From: UBA6244 sp965140775
Lineage (GTDB): Bacteria; Bacteroidota; Bacteroidia; Bacteroidales; F082
Length of the DNA: 64,000 nt
Reading direction: 5' to 3'
Assembly: GCA_965140775.1 (NCBI GenBank)
Contig: OZ223471.1
Location: forward strand, 4,154,001 to 4,218,000
Below, in pieces: positions 32,072-40,578 of the stretch (position 1 is the first letter of the stretch; every line of letters begins with the position of its first letter). The notes below the pieces were generated by a model, which ran no database searches, had not been told where the DNA came from, and worked only from the letters and a program-made list of their open reading frames with translations. The translations under genes were made by a program, and so were the position numbers.

Positions 32072-34249
32072 ATGAAAGCACGACAAGTATTCATTCTTCT
32101 GATGTTTATTGCCAGGGTGGCGATGGCACAGGACACCACCCACTTTATCAACAGATACAAAACAGCCGATGGCGACCGGTGGACGCTAAACCGCAAGGCC
32201 TATTATCTCAACTCCTTTGCCATCGACAGTGCCGATTTGAACGGCTTTTATGGTCGGGGATACAGCAACCTGCAATTGGGACTTTACGATTCTGCCATCA
32301 TCGATTTCAAACGATCCATCGACGCCGCCAAATTTGATGATTTCGCGGGTTCCGGTCTTTCACAGGAGGAAGATTACCAACCCATTTTCCTCATTGGCTT
32401 GTGTTTTACCTTTTTGGAACAGCCCGATAGTGCCTCCTATTACTTCCAGAGGGCCATTGATGACAACCCCAAATTTGAAGACCCCTATTTTGAATTGGCC
32501 AAAATATCTGCCATCAATGGGGAGCCCACTAAGGGTCTGGACTACTGCGATCGTGCTCTACTAATGAACCCATCCTCCTCCACGGCATATTATTTTAAGG
32601 CCATCATTTATTATTACTCCGGCAACGAAAGAGCTGCCCTCAAGGAATTGAAAAAACTGAAGAAATTAGATCCCAAAAACACCACAGCTCCATTGGTGAT
32701 GGCCGAAATCTATTTCAACAAAAAAAACTACGACGCCGTAATAAAATATGCTTCCGCTTCCATAAAACTTGATGACGGAAACCCTCAGGCCTATCTGTAT
32801 CGTGGAGCCGCACAATTGCAAAAGAACCGGTTTCATGAAGCCTTGAGCGATCTGGAAACAGGTCTGAGTAAAGACACTTCACAAGTGCAGTTTAACTACT
32901 ATCTGGGATTAACACACTTTGCACTGAAACAGTACAACCAGGCCGTTGGTTATTTTGCTAAAAATATCGAAAACGAAAAGAAAAACTTGCCCAAATATTA
33001 TGCTGCCAAGTGGCAAGAATTGGAGTTGAAAGAAATCCTGCTGGCTCTTCACACCAACGAACTGACCGAGGACGAAGTGTATGCCGGACAAGCCTTCCTC
33101 AAAATTATCCTGCAAACCGCCATGATGACCGACGTGAATGCCATCAGGAAATATGCCCGGAATTATCCCGAATCTGTATTTATCGGAAGGGTGAATAACC
33201 TACTGTCGTATTTTCAATATGGCCGCAAGCAAAACATCATATCCACCTACGATCTGATAGCCCTCGACAGCACGCTGTACTTTGTTATGATGCACAACGC
33301 AGATCTCCTCGAAAAACAGAATCGGGACACAGCCAGCATCAACCGATATAGTCAGGTAATTGGCCACATACCCGAGTACACCTACGCCTATTCAGCCCGC
33401 GGATTGGTATATCAAAAAACCCATCAATATCATCTGGCTTTGCGCGATTTGCAGAAATCCATGGAAATGAACCCCGACTTTTTGCTGGCACAATATCACC
33501 TGGCCGGCGTGTACTACGACATGGAACTATATCCCCAGTCCATTCACAACTACCGCGAGGTTCAGAAAAAAATCAACGAAATACCCTTGCTGGATTTTGG
33601 AATCGGAAAGTGTTATTTCAAAATGGGATTCGCCGACAGCGCCTCCTATTATTACGAAAAGGCCCTGGCCATTTGGCCAAAATATCCTGATGCGCTCCAC
33701 GGCGCCGGAAAAATAGCATTCGACCGGGGAAATTATAAGGAGGCCATAAGCCTTTACAACCAAAGCATTGGATATGGAGGCAGGTCGGCCCAATTTCTGA
33801 TGGATCGGGCGGAAGCCAAAATAGCCTTAAAAAAATATGGTCAGGCGGTATATGATTATGTGGAAGCCATGAAGATGGATCCCAAATCTTCCGAAGCCTA
33901 TTACGGCGCTGGCTGGGCCTCCTACCTTGCCGGGAAATATCATCAATGTATCGATTATTCCACCAAAGCTGTTCAATACGACCAATCCAATTTCGAAGCC
34001 ATGTACAATATCGCCCTATCGCACCTGCGTTTGGGGCACTTTGAAGAAGCACGAAAATACTATTTGGCAGTGGTTAAGGCCAACCTGACCGATAGCGAAT
34101 CCATCGAACCCAAAGCCATAGCCGATCTTCAAGACATGATTTCGACAAATAAAATGCGCGGTGCCGCTCAGGAAATGCTGGATATAATTCTGGATATGGA
34201 GGCCGAATTAAAGGCACCTGATAAAGCACAGAATTTGCCACAGAATTGA
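32072..34249 (+). CDS. Exported TPR-repeat protein
   Basis: 725 residues from ATG 32072 (MKARQVFILLMFIARVAMAQ signal peptide). The frame is open 50 residues further up but would overlap the divergent gene's promoter. Nearly the whole length is tetratricopeptide repeats with canonical W/L-G-Y-A-F-A-P spacing (AYYFKAIIYYYSGNERAALKE, YLYRGAAQLQKNRFHEAL, AYSARGLVYQKTHQYHLAL, AYYGAGWASYLAGKYHQC, AMYNIALSHLRLGHFEEA). It is a periplasmic or outer-membrane scaffold for protein contacts; its partner is unknown. No membrane anchor apart from the signal peptide. Confidence 0.87.
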   Translation: MKARQVFILLMFIARVAMAQDTTHFINRYKTADGDRWTLNRKAYYLNSFAIDSADLNGFYGRGYSNLQLGLYDSAIIDFKRSIDAAKFDDFAGSGLSQEEDYQPIFLIGLCFTFLEQPDSASYYFQRAIDDNPKFEDPYFELAKISAINGEPTKGLDYCDRALLMNPSSSTAYYFKAIIYYYSGNERAALKELKKLKKLDPKNTTAPLVMAEIYFNKKNYDAVIKYASASIKLDDGNPQAYLYRGAAQLQKNRFHEALSDLETGLSKDTSQVQFNYYLGLTHFALKQYNQAVGYFAKNIENEKKNLPKYYAAKWQELELKEILLALHTNELTEDEVYAGQAFLKIILQTAMMTDVNAIRKYARNYPESVFIGRVNNLLSYFQYGRKQNIISTYDLIALDSTLYFVMMHNADLLEKQNRDTASINRYSQVIGHIPEYTYAYSARGLVYQKTHQYHLALRDLQKSMEMNPDFLLAQYHLAGVYYDMELYPQSIHNYREVQKKINEIPLLDFGIGKCYFKMGFADSASYYYEKALAIWPKYPDALHGAGKIAFDRGNYKEAISLYNQSIGYGGRSAQFLMDRAEAKIALKKYGQAVYDYVEAMKMDPKSSEAYYGAGWASYLAGKYHQCIDYSTKAVQYDQSNFEAMYNIALSHLRLGHFEEARKYYLAVVKANLTDSESIEPKAIADLQDMISTNKMRGAAQEMLDIILDMEAELKAPDKAQNLPQN

Positions 34250-34324
34250 AAGAAACCTAGTATTCGCAACAGATGACTTCAAACAAAAAAAGTGTGCGTG
34301 TCTGAAAACACAAGAAGACTAATA

Positions 34325-35050
34325 TCACCCCTCCACCAAAGCCACAAATGCCGTTTTATCGTTGGCGGTTTTTTGTCCGCGATAGGTTCCGTTTCCGGAG
34401 GTATTTCTTTGTATATTAAGATGTTCGCCTAACACACATTCGCTAAAATAGGTCAATTGCACAAAGGAAGGGTCGGCATTGCCACGATCCATGTACAGGG
34501 CATCGCTCAACCAGTCAAAATACTTGCGGGCGTTGGTATGACCGTTCATATCCATGTCGGAATACTTGGGCACCACCTCAAACAGGGTTTCAAATGATGC
34601 GTCGCGATCCAACACAGGGATTTCGCGGGTAACAGCTTGTCTGTCGGAAGTATATTCCTCTATATTCACGTATTTGTCAATTCTTTGTGGCCGGCGCGTG
34701 GTTAAGTCGATGATAAACCATTCCGAAGTAGCCTTACAAATCACTTCACCATCAGGAGTTGTTACCAAAAAATCCCGGTAGGCAGCCAGGCCTTTTACCA
34801 CGCGGGGCCAGGTTTCCACCACCACCTCGTCACACCAGGTGGGCATTTTTATCAATTCCAGGTTGATGCGAAACAACACCCATGATGCATTGTGAACACT
34901 GGTTTGCGTAAAGCCAAATCCCAAATGTTCGGCATGATAGGTGGCTGCTCGTTGCAACATGATATTTAAACCGGTGAGGGTGAGTTTTCCGCTTAAACTA
35001 ATGTCGTCCCAATTCACCGCATATTGTTGTTTCCAAGTTTTTTGAACCAT
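34325..35050 (-). CDS. Acyl-ACP thioesterase
   Basis: 241 residues. Two hotdog halves: the N-terminal YAVNWDDISLSGKLTLTGLNIMLQRAA with WVLFRINLELIKMPTW, and the C-terminal PKYSDMDMNGHTNARKYFDWLSDAL. The second holds the N-x-H-x-N/x signature of plant FatA/FatB-like bacterial thioesterases. It releases fatty acids from acyl carrier protein, setting chain length for lipids. Its start has a -7 box close upstream. It is divergent from the MltF-like gene. Confidence 0.9.
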   Translation of the reverse strand: MVQKTWKQQYAVNWDDISLSGKLTLTGLNIMLQRAATYHAEHLGFGFTQTSVHNASWVLFRINLELIKMPTWCDEVVVETWPRVVKGLAAYRDFLVTTPDGEVICKATSEWFIIDLTTRRPQRIDKYVNIEEYTSDRQAVTREIPVLDRDASFETLFEVVPKYSDMDMNGHTNARKYFDWLSDALYMDRGNADPSFVQLTYFSECVLGEHLNIQRNTSGNGTYRGQKTANDKTAFVALVEG

Positions 35051-35064
35051 TCTTGTTTTTTTGG

Positions 35065-35072
35065 CAAAGGTA
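35065..35072 (-). promoter_or_regulatory. Predicted -7 element of acyl-ACP thioesterase
   Basis: TACCTTTG on the minus strand, 14 bp before ATG 35050; implies a very short leader. Confidence 0.6.
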
Positions 35073-35158
35073 GCATCCTTAATAAATGGCGCGACATCAA
35101 ACTTCCAAAAAACTTATCTTGCTAAATCACTCCCCACGAAAATATTACCCCAACTACG

Positions 35159-35166
35159 TAATTTTG
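35159..35166 (+). promoter_or_regulatory. Predicted -7 element of MltF-like gene
   Basis: TAATTTTG, 29 bp before ATG 35196. It lies inside the longer frame beginning at 35061, which supports the later start. Confidence 0.5.
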
Positions 35167-35195
35167 TTTACTTTAGTGATATCAAATATCCTTGC

Positions 35196-36656
35196 ATGAG
35201 CAAATTAGTCCGGTTAATTTTACCCCTTTTGGCAGTATTGATGGTGGTTTCGTGCGAAAATGATACCAAACCACACCCCCCTACTCCCAAAGAAAAAAAG
35301 CAATCGCATGAGATGTTGGCCACCATTTTGAAGTCGAAAAAACTCAAGGCGGTCACCAATTATGGCTCGTTAAGCTATTTTATTTATCGGGGCGAACCCA
35401 TGGGATATCAATATGAATTGCTAAAAAATTTATGCGCCTACCTCCACGTGGAACTGGAATTGGTTATTGAAAAAGACCTGACGAAATGCATCGACATGCT
35501 TAACAGCCGCGAAGTGGATATTCTGGCCATGGGACTTACCATGACCAACTCCCGTCGTGAGCAACTGTTGTTCACCGAGCCCATCATGGTAACCCGGCAG
35601 GTACTGGTACAGCGCAAACCCGACGGTTGGCGCAAAATGGCTACCGCCGACGAAATTGAATCGCACATGCTTCGGTCAACCCTCGACCTGGGGGGTAAAA
35701 CCATTTATGTGGAAAAAGGAACCGTTTTTGAACAACAACTGACCAAGCTGGCAGACGAAATTGCAGATGAAATCACCATTGTTTCCGACCCGCGCGAAGT
35801 GGAAGAACTCATTGCTGCCGTAGCGTCGGGCGAAATTGAATATACTGTGGCCGATGAGCATGTGGCACTGGTAAATACCCGCTATTTTCCCAATCTGGAT
35901 GTGGCTACTCCGTTAAGCTTTCCTCAAAAAATCGCCTGGGCAGTGAAAAAAAACCAGTTGGCTTTGGCCGATACCATCAACGCCTGGGTAAAACAGTTTA
36001 ACGGCGATATATTGTCACGACTGCTTTTCAATAAGTATTTCAAAAATGTGCGTGCCGGACGAATTTCTAAAAGCAGCTACTATTCCTACAAAGGCGAACG
36101 GCTGTCACCCTACGATTCCATCATCATGAAAGGCGCCGCACAATTGGGTTGGGACTGGCGGTTGTTGGCTTCATTAATATATCAGGAATCGGAATTTAAA
36201 CCCCGGGTGAAAAGCTGGGTGGGGGCTTTCGGACTAATGCAACTCATGCCATCGGTAATGGAAAATTATGGCATCGATTCCACCGCTTCCCCCGAAGCAC
36301 AGATACTTACAGGAGTGAAGCATTTGCAAAGCATCGAAAAACAATTGCCTCCCGAAATCACCGATTCGTTGCAACGGATACTATTCACCATGGCCTCCTA
36401 CAACAGTGGCATTGGCCATGTGTTGGATGCAAGGCGTTTGGCCGAAAAAAATGGCCTCGACCCCAATCTGTGGACCGACAATACAGAAGTGTATGTACTG
36501 AAACTTTCGGACAAAGATTTCTATTCCGATCCGGTAGTGTATTACGGGTATTTAAGAGGTGACGAAACGTATATGTTTGTCAGGGAAATCGTCGATCGAT
36601 ATGGTCACTATGTCAACCTGATCAGAAACGATACGGCGGAAAACAAAAGTAAGTAA
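35196..36656 (+). CDS. MltF-like lipoprotein: solute-binding domain plus lytic transglycosylase
   Basis: 486 residues from ATG 35196 (MSKLVRLILPLLAVLMVVSC, lipoprotein, Cys20). Residues ~45-290 form a family 3 periplasmic-binding domain (LKAVTNYGSLSYFIYRGEPMGYQYELL, DILAMGLTMTNSRREQLLFTEPI). Residues ~310-460 are a lysozyme-like SLT domain with the catalytic Glu in IYQESEF followed by GAFGLMQLMPSV and MASYNSGIGHV. This is the MltF pattern, a membrane-bound murein lytic transglycosylase controlled by ligand binding. It ends one base from the convergent tatA gene. Confidence 0.92.
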   Translation: MSKLVRLILPLLAVLMVVSCENDTKPHPPTPKEKKQSHEMLATILKSKKLKAVTNYGSLSYFIYRGEPMGYQYELLKNLCAYLHVELELVIEKDLTKCIDMLNSREVDILAMGLTMTNSRREQLLFTEPIMVTRQVLVQRKPDGWRKMATADEIESHMLRSTLDLGGKTIYVEKGTVFEQQLTKLADEIADEITIVSDPREVEELIAAVASGEIEYTVADEHVALVNTRYFPNLDVATPLSFPQKIAWAVKKNQLALADTINAWVKQFNGDILSRLLFNKYFKNVRAGRISKSSYYSYKGERLSPYDSIIMKGAAQLGWDWRLLASLIYQESEFKPRVKSWVGAFGLMQLMPSVMENYGIDSTASPEAQILTGVKHLQSIEKQLPPEITDSLQRILFTMASYNSGIGHVLDARRLAEKNGLDPNLWTDNTEVYVLKLSDKDFYSDPVVYYGYLRGDETYMFVREIVDRYGHYVNLIRNDTAENKSK

Positions 36657-36657
36657 G

Positions 36658-36870
36658 CTACTTCTTTTTGTTGGCGGAATCTTCGTTTTTCTCTTCGTCG
36701 CTGCCAATGCCATCCTTAAATTCTTTTACACCCTTGCCCAGACCACGCATGAGCTCCGGAATTTTTTTTCCGCCAAAGAGCAACAGAATAATTACCACAA
36801 TGATAACAATTTCAGGGGTTCCAATCCAACCTGCCAACTGCACCAACGAAAGCGTCAAAAGTAAGTTCAT
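36658..36870 (-). CDS. tatA: Twin-arginine translocase subunit TatA/TatE
   Basis: 70 residues from ATG 36870 (MNLLLTLSLVQLAGWIGTPEIVIIVV). One membrane segment is followed by the conserved hinge FGGKKIPELMRGLGKGVKEF and a charged tail (DEEKNEDSANKKK). It forms the pore-like assembly that lets TatC-bound folded proteins cross the inner membrane. No tatC is nearby. The ten residues upstream of Met11 in the longer frame are not needed. The -7 box lies 28 bp upstream. Confidence 0.92.
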   Translation of the reverse strand: MNLLLTLSLVQLAGWIGTPEIVIIVVIILLLFGGKKIPELMRGLGKGVKEFKDGIGSDEEKNEDSANKKK

Positions 36871-36897
36871 GATGTGAATTTTTACTGATAGTGGCCA

Positions 36898-36905
36898 CAA
36901 AGATA
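36898..36905 (-). promoter_or_regulatory. Predicted -7 element of tatA
   Basis: TATCTTTG on the minus strand, 28 bp before ATG 36870. Confidence 0.6.
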
Positions 36906-37088
36906 AGTAAAAACAACCTCTGCGTATGATTTGTTGTCAATTCATTACATTTGCACTTCGGCAAATTGTTCTCGTTCGTTGAGCATGATATTTAATTTGA
37001 AAGGGACTTGAGCAAAGCCCAAATTTAATGCTATCGAGTGTTGAAAATAAATTGTGCGAAATTTTTTTTAGAAAACGACGTAAAAAAA

Positions 37089-39092
37089 ATGAAAAAAAGC
37101 CTTGTTTTAGTTGCCCTCGTCTGGATGATATCGGGCGGTGTGTTGATGTCGCAAACCAACCAACGCGATTGGAAAAAACTCCATTACCTCTCGGAAGAGG
37201 AGATGAACAAGCCCTTTGATTTCTCCAAGGACTTCGTGATAACCGACCCACCTGAAGGCGAAATACGTAACGTGGCCGAATTCGATCAGATGCAGAGCGT
37301 GCTGGTGCGCTATCCCTTTGGTGTACCCATCGAGCTCATTCGCGAAATGGCTGAAAACACGCTTGTTACCACCATTGTGGCCAATGCATCCGAACAACAA
37401 ACCGTAACCAACACCTACACCGCCAACAATGTTAACCTCGATAATTGTGCCTTTTTGCTGGCCAATACCGACAGCTACTGGGTGCGCGACTATGGCCCCT
37501 GGTTCGTGTTTGATGGCAATAACCAACCGGGCATCGTTGATTTTCCGTATAACCGACCACGTCCCAACGACAACAACATTCCGGCACGTGTGGCCGAGAG
37601 TCTGGGCATCGACCTCTATGGCATGAACCTCATCAGTACCGGCGGAAACTATATGTGCGATGGTATGGGCATGGCAGCAAGCACCGATTTGGTTTGGGAC
37701 GAAAACCCCTCCTACACCCACGACCAGGTGAGCGCCTTCGTAAACGACTATTTGGGAAACTCACCCTACATGGTGACCGACGATCCGCTGGGCGAATACA
37801 TCAAGCACATCGACTGCTGGGGAAAATTTCTGTCGCCGGGCAAAGTGCTTATCGGACAAGTTCCCATCACCGATAGCCGATATGCAGATTATGAAGCCAT
37901 TGCGTTTTATTTTAGAAACAAAATTAGCACCTGGGGTTATCCTTACGAAGTAGTTCGGGTATTTACCCCGGGAACCTATCCCAACACGCCCTATTCCAAT
38001 TCCTTGATCTTGAATAAAAAAGTATTTGTGCCCATCACCGGAAGCCAATGGGATGATGAAGCCCTGGCCGTATATGAAGAAGCAATGCCGGGATACGAAA
38101 TCATTGGCGTGATGTACAGCGGTTGGGAAAACACCGATGCCCTGCATTGTCGTACCAAAGGTATAGCCGATTTAGGTATGTTGTATATCCACCACTTGCC
38201 TTTGTTGGGTCAAGTGGAGTATTCCCATGAAGTGGAGCTGACAGCAGATATCACTGCTTGCAGTGGCCAACCCATTTATCAGGATTCGGTATGGCTCTAT
38301 TATCGTTTTAATGGAGGCGACTTTCAACATACGGAAATGACTCATGTTTCGGGCGACACCTATTCGGGAACCATTGCCGGAATTAACCCGGGCGACACGG
38401 TGGACTATTACCTGTTTGCCGCCGACCAATCGGGACGCAGGTCCTTTAGCCCATACATCGGCGAACCTGATCCCTTTGAGTTTGTGGTGGCAGATGTGGT
38501 TGAATTGACTTTTAACCCGGATTCGGTGCTGTTTCAAACTGAAGAAGAAATGATTATAGGTTTGCCGTTGGACATCATCAACAATTCAGAAACCAACATT
38601 TTAATTAGTTCCATTACCGAGTTTGGCGCAAGATTTGGGTGGAGTGCACAAGGAATACCCACATTGCCCTTAGTACTTGCTCCGGGTGAGAATATCCCAT
38701 TGGTCATCGTATGTGATATACCTGTTACGCAGTCGCCCACATGGATTACCGATTCGTTGTTTGTAACCACCGATGCAGGCGTATTTGCCGAACGAATCAT
38801 GATTGATGAATCCTTGATTTCATCCACAGGTGATGCTCAGGTAAACACCACAATTTCCTTGTATCCTAACCCTGCTTCTTCGGTTATCCACATCACTGCC
38901 AATCAGGTACTTGACAACGAACTGCATCTTTATATATATAACCTTTCGGGCAAACTGGTGGTGAACACGACATTCGAAGGCAATAAGCAGAACGCGTTTG
39001 TTTTGCCCGAAGAGTTGACTTCAGGCACCTATGTTTATCAATTGATTGCGGGAAATACTACAGCGAGTGGAAAACTGCTTATTGTAAGATAG
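37089..39092 (+). CDS. Secreted PPAD-like peptidylarginine/agmatine deiminase with T9SS sorting domain
   Basis: 667 residues from ATG 37089 (MKKSLVLVALVWMISGGVLMSQ signal peptide). Residues ~60-380 are a GME-fold deiminase of the Porphyromonas type. W131 and D134 lie in SYWVRDYGPW, R156 and R158 in YNRPRPND, GGNYMCDG follows, H240 and D242 lie in KHIDCWGK, N304 in YSNSLILN, and the nucleophile C354 in DALHCRT. These align at offsets of +3 to +7 with the PPAD residues as I remember them (W127, D130, R152, R154, H236, D238, N297, C351). An Ig-like domain follows, ending SPYIGEPDPFEF as in PPAD. Then come ~100 extra residues and a T9SS type A signal (LYPNPASSVIHI, GTYVYQLI, GKLLIVR). Expected reaction: arginine to citrulline in proteins or peptides at the cell surface. 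Free agmatine as substrate is less likely given the RPR pair. Confidence 0.88.
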   Translation: MKKSLVLVALVWMISGGVLMSQTNQRDWKKLHYLSEEEMNKPFDFSKDFVITDPPEGEIRNVAEFDQMQSVLVRYPFGVPIELIREMAENTLVTTIVANASEQQTVTNTYTANNVNLDNCAFLLANTDSYWVRDYGPWFVFDGNNQPGIVDFPYNRPRPNDNNIPARVAESLGIDLYGMNLISTGGNYMCDGMGMAASTDLVWDENPSYTHDQVSAFVNDYLGNSPYMVTDDPLGEYIKHIDCWGKFLSPGKVLIGQVPITDSRYADYEAIAFYFRNKISTWGYPYEVVRVFTPGTYPNTPYSNSLILNKKVFVPITGSQWDDEALAVYEEAMPGYEIIGVMYSGWENTDALHCRTKGIADLGMLYIHHLPLLGQVEYSHEVELTADITACSGQPIYQDSVWLYYRFNGGDFQHTEMTHVSGDTYSGTIAGINPGDTVDYYLFAADQSGRRSFSPYIGEPDPFEFVVADVVELTFNPDSVLFQTEEEMIIGLPLDIINNSETNILISSITEFGARFGWSAQGIPTLPLVLAPGENIPLVIVCDIPVTQSPTWITDSLFVTTDAGVFAERIMIDESLISSTGDAQVNTTISLYPNPASSVIHITANQVLDNELHLYIYNLSGKLVVNTTFEGNKQNAFVLPEELTSGTYVYQLIAGNTTASGKLLIVR

Positions 39093-39100
39093 TCAGTAAA

Positions 39101-39220
39101 TTAAACCAGTACGAGCGACAAATACACAGCAGTGCCCAAAGCCGCCACAATGATCCAAAAGGTGGCCAGCGCTGAAAGTTTGTCCTTGTCGGGGTCGTAA
39201 TCGAATTCACTTCTTGCCAT
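39101..39220 (-). CDS. 39-residue single-pass membrane peptide
   Basis: ATG 39220 to TAA 39101. The product begins MARSEFDYDPDKDKLSALAT and continues with a hydrophobic segment (FWIIVAALGTAVYLSLVLV) to the end: an acidic cytoplasmic head followed by one membrane span. It starts 11 bp after the stop of the SPOR gene on the same strand, so it is very probably co-transcribed with it. It is easily missed because of its size. I do not recognise a family. The codons look like real coding sequence and the frame ends just before the convergent deiminase gene. Confidence 0.65.
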   Translation of the reverse strand: MARSEFDYDPDKDKLSALATFWIIVAALGTAVYLSLVLV

Positions 39221-39231
39221 AGATCTGCTGT

Positions 39232-40479
39232 TTAGGGTAATTTATCCAAACGTTCACCATTTTTGAAAGCAACCACAAAAGCATCCACAATGCCATTGTA
39301 ACTGCGCAGTTCGTTTCGTCTTTCGCGCGCTGCTTCGTAGGTGGTAAACGAGCCCACCGTATAAATGTAAAAACCGTTGTGGGTGTTTTGCCTTATCTGC
39401 GAGGCCGGCAGATTGTACATATTGCTCAACTTGGCTATGGAAATGGCGTTACCATATTTGGCACGTATTTGCACACGGTACTCAATACCCTGCACCATTG
39501 GTTTTTCCTGAGGTGCCTGATAAGGTTCTTCTTCCACCACCACAATCACGGGCTTTTCTTGTTCAACCTTTTCTTCTTTTGGCGGCTCAACGGGCTGACT
39601 AAGGATGGGAGGTGCCACAAAAAGCATGTCGATTTCGGCAGGTTGTACGGGTTGATCCTTCACCGGAGCTTCCACAGGACGTTCGTTAGCGGGTTTTTTC
39701 CTCGATTCAAAATAACTGAAATCCTGGTTTGTTTCCCCGAACTGAGTTGTTCGTTTCTTGCCAAATTTAAACGTTACCCCCAAAGAGCTATAATTGTAAA
39801 TATCATATTTAAAGCCACTTTCCTTACCATCCATCCGGTCGGAGTTCATCCCGCGGTTGGCCGATTCCAGGTTAAGGTCCCATTTGTCCGACAAACGAAT
39901 TTTCAAACCCATGCCTCCCACGAGCACACCTTCCATGGTGCGTCCGCCAAAGCCTACGCCATTGCCATAACCTACTTTTCTGATTACTTTTTTTGATGAC
40001 AACTCCATGAGTTCGGTATTGTAGTTGGTAATGCCAACGCCCAGTATAAAATATACATCCCACATTTGGCGTGGATTGAACGATCCGATAATGTTGCGTA
40101 AGCTAAGGGTTCCATTTAAATTTATTTCGATGTAGTTCGATTCAAAATATCGATTTGAAGGCCTGCGTGTTCCGGCCAGCTGTGCATATAATCCTTGTAA
40201 TCGCAACCCCAAAACGGGTGACACCTGATACCCTAACTGCAGAGCGCCTCCAAACCTCCACTCGTTTTCGTAATTTGAAACCGGAACAATTCTATATTGC
40301 TTGATGTCTCCGAAAAAAATGCTGGGTCCACCGCTCAGGTTGACCGACCAGTGGGTCACACCTCCCGACCCTGACGAGGAGGAACTGAAATTCTGCGCAT
40401 TTAAGTGCATGCCCGTCAAACAGATGACCATGCAAAGGGGCGCAATTGTTTTAAAAAAAGAGCTTTTAAACAAATCCAT
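39232..40479 (-). CDS. Outer-membrane beta-barrel protein with C-terminal SPOR domain
   Basis: 415 residues with signal peptide (MVICLTGMHLNAQ). Residues ~40-240 look like an OmpA-type/PorT-like barrel (HWSVNLSGGPSIFFGDIKQY, FGGALQLGYQVSPVLGLRLQGLYAQLAG, YSSLGVTFKFG). A Pro/Glu/Val-rich linker follows (~250-330). The last ~75 residues form a SPOR domain (EYRVQIRAKYGNAISIAKLS, GFYIYTVGSFTTYEAARER), which binds denuded peptidoglycan glycans. The protein may tie the outer membrane to the wall. An inverted repeat (40507-40535) lies just upstream. Confidence 0.82.
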   Translation of the reverse strand: MDLFKSSFFKTIAPLCMVICLTGMHLNAQNFSSSSSGSGGVTHWSVNLSGGPSIFFGDIKQYRIVPVSNYENEWRFGGALQLGYQVSPVLGLRLQGLYAQLAGTRRPSNRYFESNYIEINLNGTLSLRNIIGSFNPRQMWDVYFILGVGITNYNTELMELSSKKVIRKVGYGNGVGFGGRTMEGVLVGGMGLKIRLSDKWDLNLESANRGMNSDRMDGKESGFKYDIYNYSSLGVTFKFGKKRTTQFGETNQDFSYFESRKKPANERPVEAPVKDQPVQPAEIDMLFVAPPILSQPVEPPKEEKVEQEKPVIVVVEEEPYQAPQEKPMVQGIEYRVQIRAKYGNAISIAKLSNMYNLPASQIRQNTHNGFYIYTVGSFTTYEAARERRNELRSYNGIVDAFVVAFKNGERLDKLP

Positions 40480-40506
40480 GGAGGCTAATATTATATTATT
40501 AGGCTT

Positions 40507-40535
40507 AATACCGCGCTAATACCACACGCGGTATT
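40507..40535. promoter_or_regulatory. Perfect inverted repeat upstream of SPOR gene
   Basis: AATACCGCG (40507-40515) / CGCGGTATT (40527-40535) with an 11-bp spacer, between lysS and the SPOR gene (both minus strand). There is no T-run, so an operator is more likely than a terminator. Confidence 0.5.
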
Positions 40536-40578
40536 TTCGACCTTAAAAATAAATAAAAACCTACACCTAGGCCGAAAG

